Below are positions 59,399 to 60,000 of a stretch of 60,000 nucleotides of DNA, one piece after another (the stretch's first letter is position 1; each line of letters opens with the position of its first letter). The position numbers and the translations under genes were made by a program. The DNA lies in NCBI RefSeq assembly GCF_008831285.2, contig NC_045144.1, forward strand, positions 15,737,858 through 15,797,857, read 5' to 3'. The notes under the pieces were generated by a model. That model saw only the letters and a list, made by a program, of their open reading frames with translations. It was not told the DNA's origin and did not search any database. This stretch comes from Nymphaea colorata (Eukaryota > Streptophyta > Magnoliopsida > Nymphaeales > Nymphaeaceae).

Positions 59399-60000
59399 CT
59401 GCAAAAAAGTGCAGCCAACAAAATATTTCTTCTAAGGAACGATGGAAGTTGAGAAGATAACTGTAATGCAAGATAAGATTAATTTCTTCTTGTGTCATCA
59501 GCTTCCATACAAATGAACAATGGAAACAACCTGCAATAAAGCTAGATAAAACCTTATAATCATAAGCCAATGACATAAATTCAAAAATAAGCAATCTATA
59601 TTATTGAGGTTGGCATATGAAGAATATTGATCCATGACATGATGACATCTGGCCATTTAAAGTAGGAAAAGGTCAAGCATTATACATATTTTTAATAAAA
59701 TTCCTCTTGCACATTTATGGGAAGCAAGTCACTATGCATTTTCACTAATTGCAACAAATAACAAAATGGAGGGTCACATTCCTGGAAATCTGATACAGAC
59801 ACTCTCGTTGATGCATTTTTACCATCTTCCTTGGCACATTGATCAACAAGATCTTTATACTTTATAGCATGTTCCTCACAAAATATCAAAAAATGAGCAG
59901 AAAAGAATTTGAAAGAAGTAAAGGACGAACTTCATATACCTAAAAGAACATTAAACAACTTAACTTCTCTAAGGCTGGGGACTATTCCAGAACAATAATG
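59399..60000. other. start of the next callose synthase intron
   Basis: The exon beginning at 59398 is preceded by a 3' splice site (TTTTTTGCAG). The exon that should come before it was not found up to base 60000, so this is intron. A 65-codon minus-strand ORF at 59692-59889 does not match any part of the family. Confidence 0.7.

Noticed and set aside
59692-59889. 65-codon minus-strand ORF as the next callose synthase exon
   Set aside because: Its sequence does not match the part of the family expected before MAYELNG, which should end near CYIFHH.
1-60000. CRISPR arrays, operons, ribosomal RNA or functional tRNA genes
   Set aside because: No spaced direct-repeat arrays or cloverleaf-forming sequences were seen, and the gene structure is that of a plant nuclear genome.

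Overview
This is nuclear DNA from a flowering plant. The evidence is one gene of at least 32 exons whose product is a land-plant callose synthase, a long intronless P-class pentatricopeptide (PPR) gene, AT-rich intergenic DNA with long AT microsatellites, and a dense load of small transposons. The species cannot be named from the sequence. Everything I can support as a gene lies on the minus strand.

Layout. From 1 to about 19.1 kb I see no gene: the DNA holds microsatellites, short tandem duplications, several copies of a small element ending in a GGCGGAGC-type motif, and a 356-bp near-perfect inverted repeat (8299-8654). At 19.1-20.9 kb there is a broken genomic copy of the last exons of a callose synthase, itself interrupted by two insertions. 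At 21.0-23.0 kb lies an intact 656-codon PPR gene, probably with a spliced 5' UTR reaching about 24.5 kb and a short upstream ORF. From 24.6 to 27.7 kb there are repeats and one unassigned ORF pair.

From 27.76 kb to the right edge runs a callose synthase gene most like CALS7/GSL7. I resolved 32 consecutive exons with canonical GT/AG junctions and matching phases; they encode the last 1578 residues without interruption. The N-terminal part lies beyond base 60000. The gene is spread over more than 31 kb because its introns are filled with transposons: an hAT-like element with a 7/8 target duplication (35055-35712), a 3.9-kb LTR retrotransposon without visible reverse transcriptase (35991-39907), several hAT-like MITEs with CTAAGTCAC-type ends, and another hAT-like element (49559-50143).

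The most interesting objects are: (i) the LTR element, which carries a decayed, intronless piece of a host S-formylglutathione hydrolase gene, i.e. a captured cDNA; (ii) a 76-bp tandem duplication in the last callose synthase exon that shifts the frame and replaces the C-terminal tail, while the broken relative nearby has only one copy of the unit; (iii) the long hairpin at 8.3-8.65 kb; (iv) a family of small hAT-like elements with internal GGTGC-type repeats. The PPR protein (expected in mitochondria) and callose synthase (plasma membrane) have no evident functional link; their closeness is positional.
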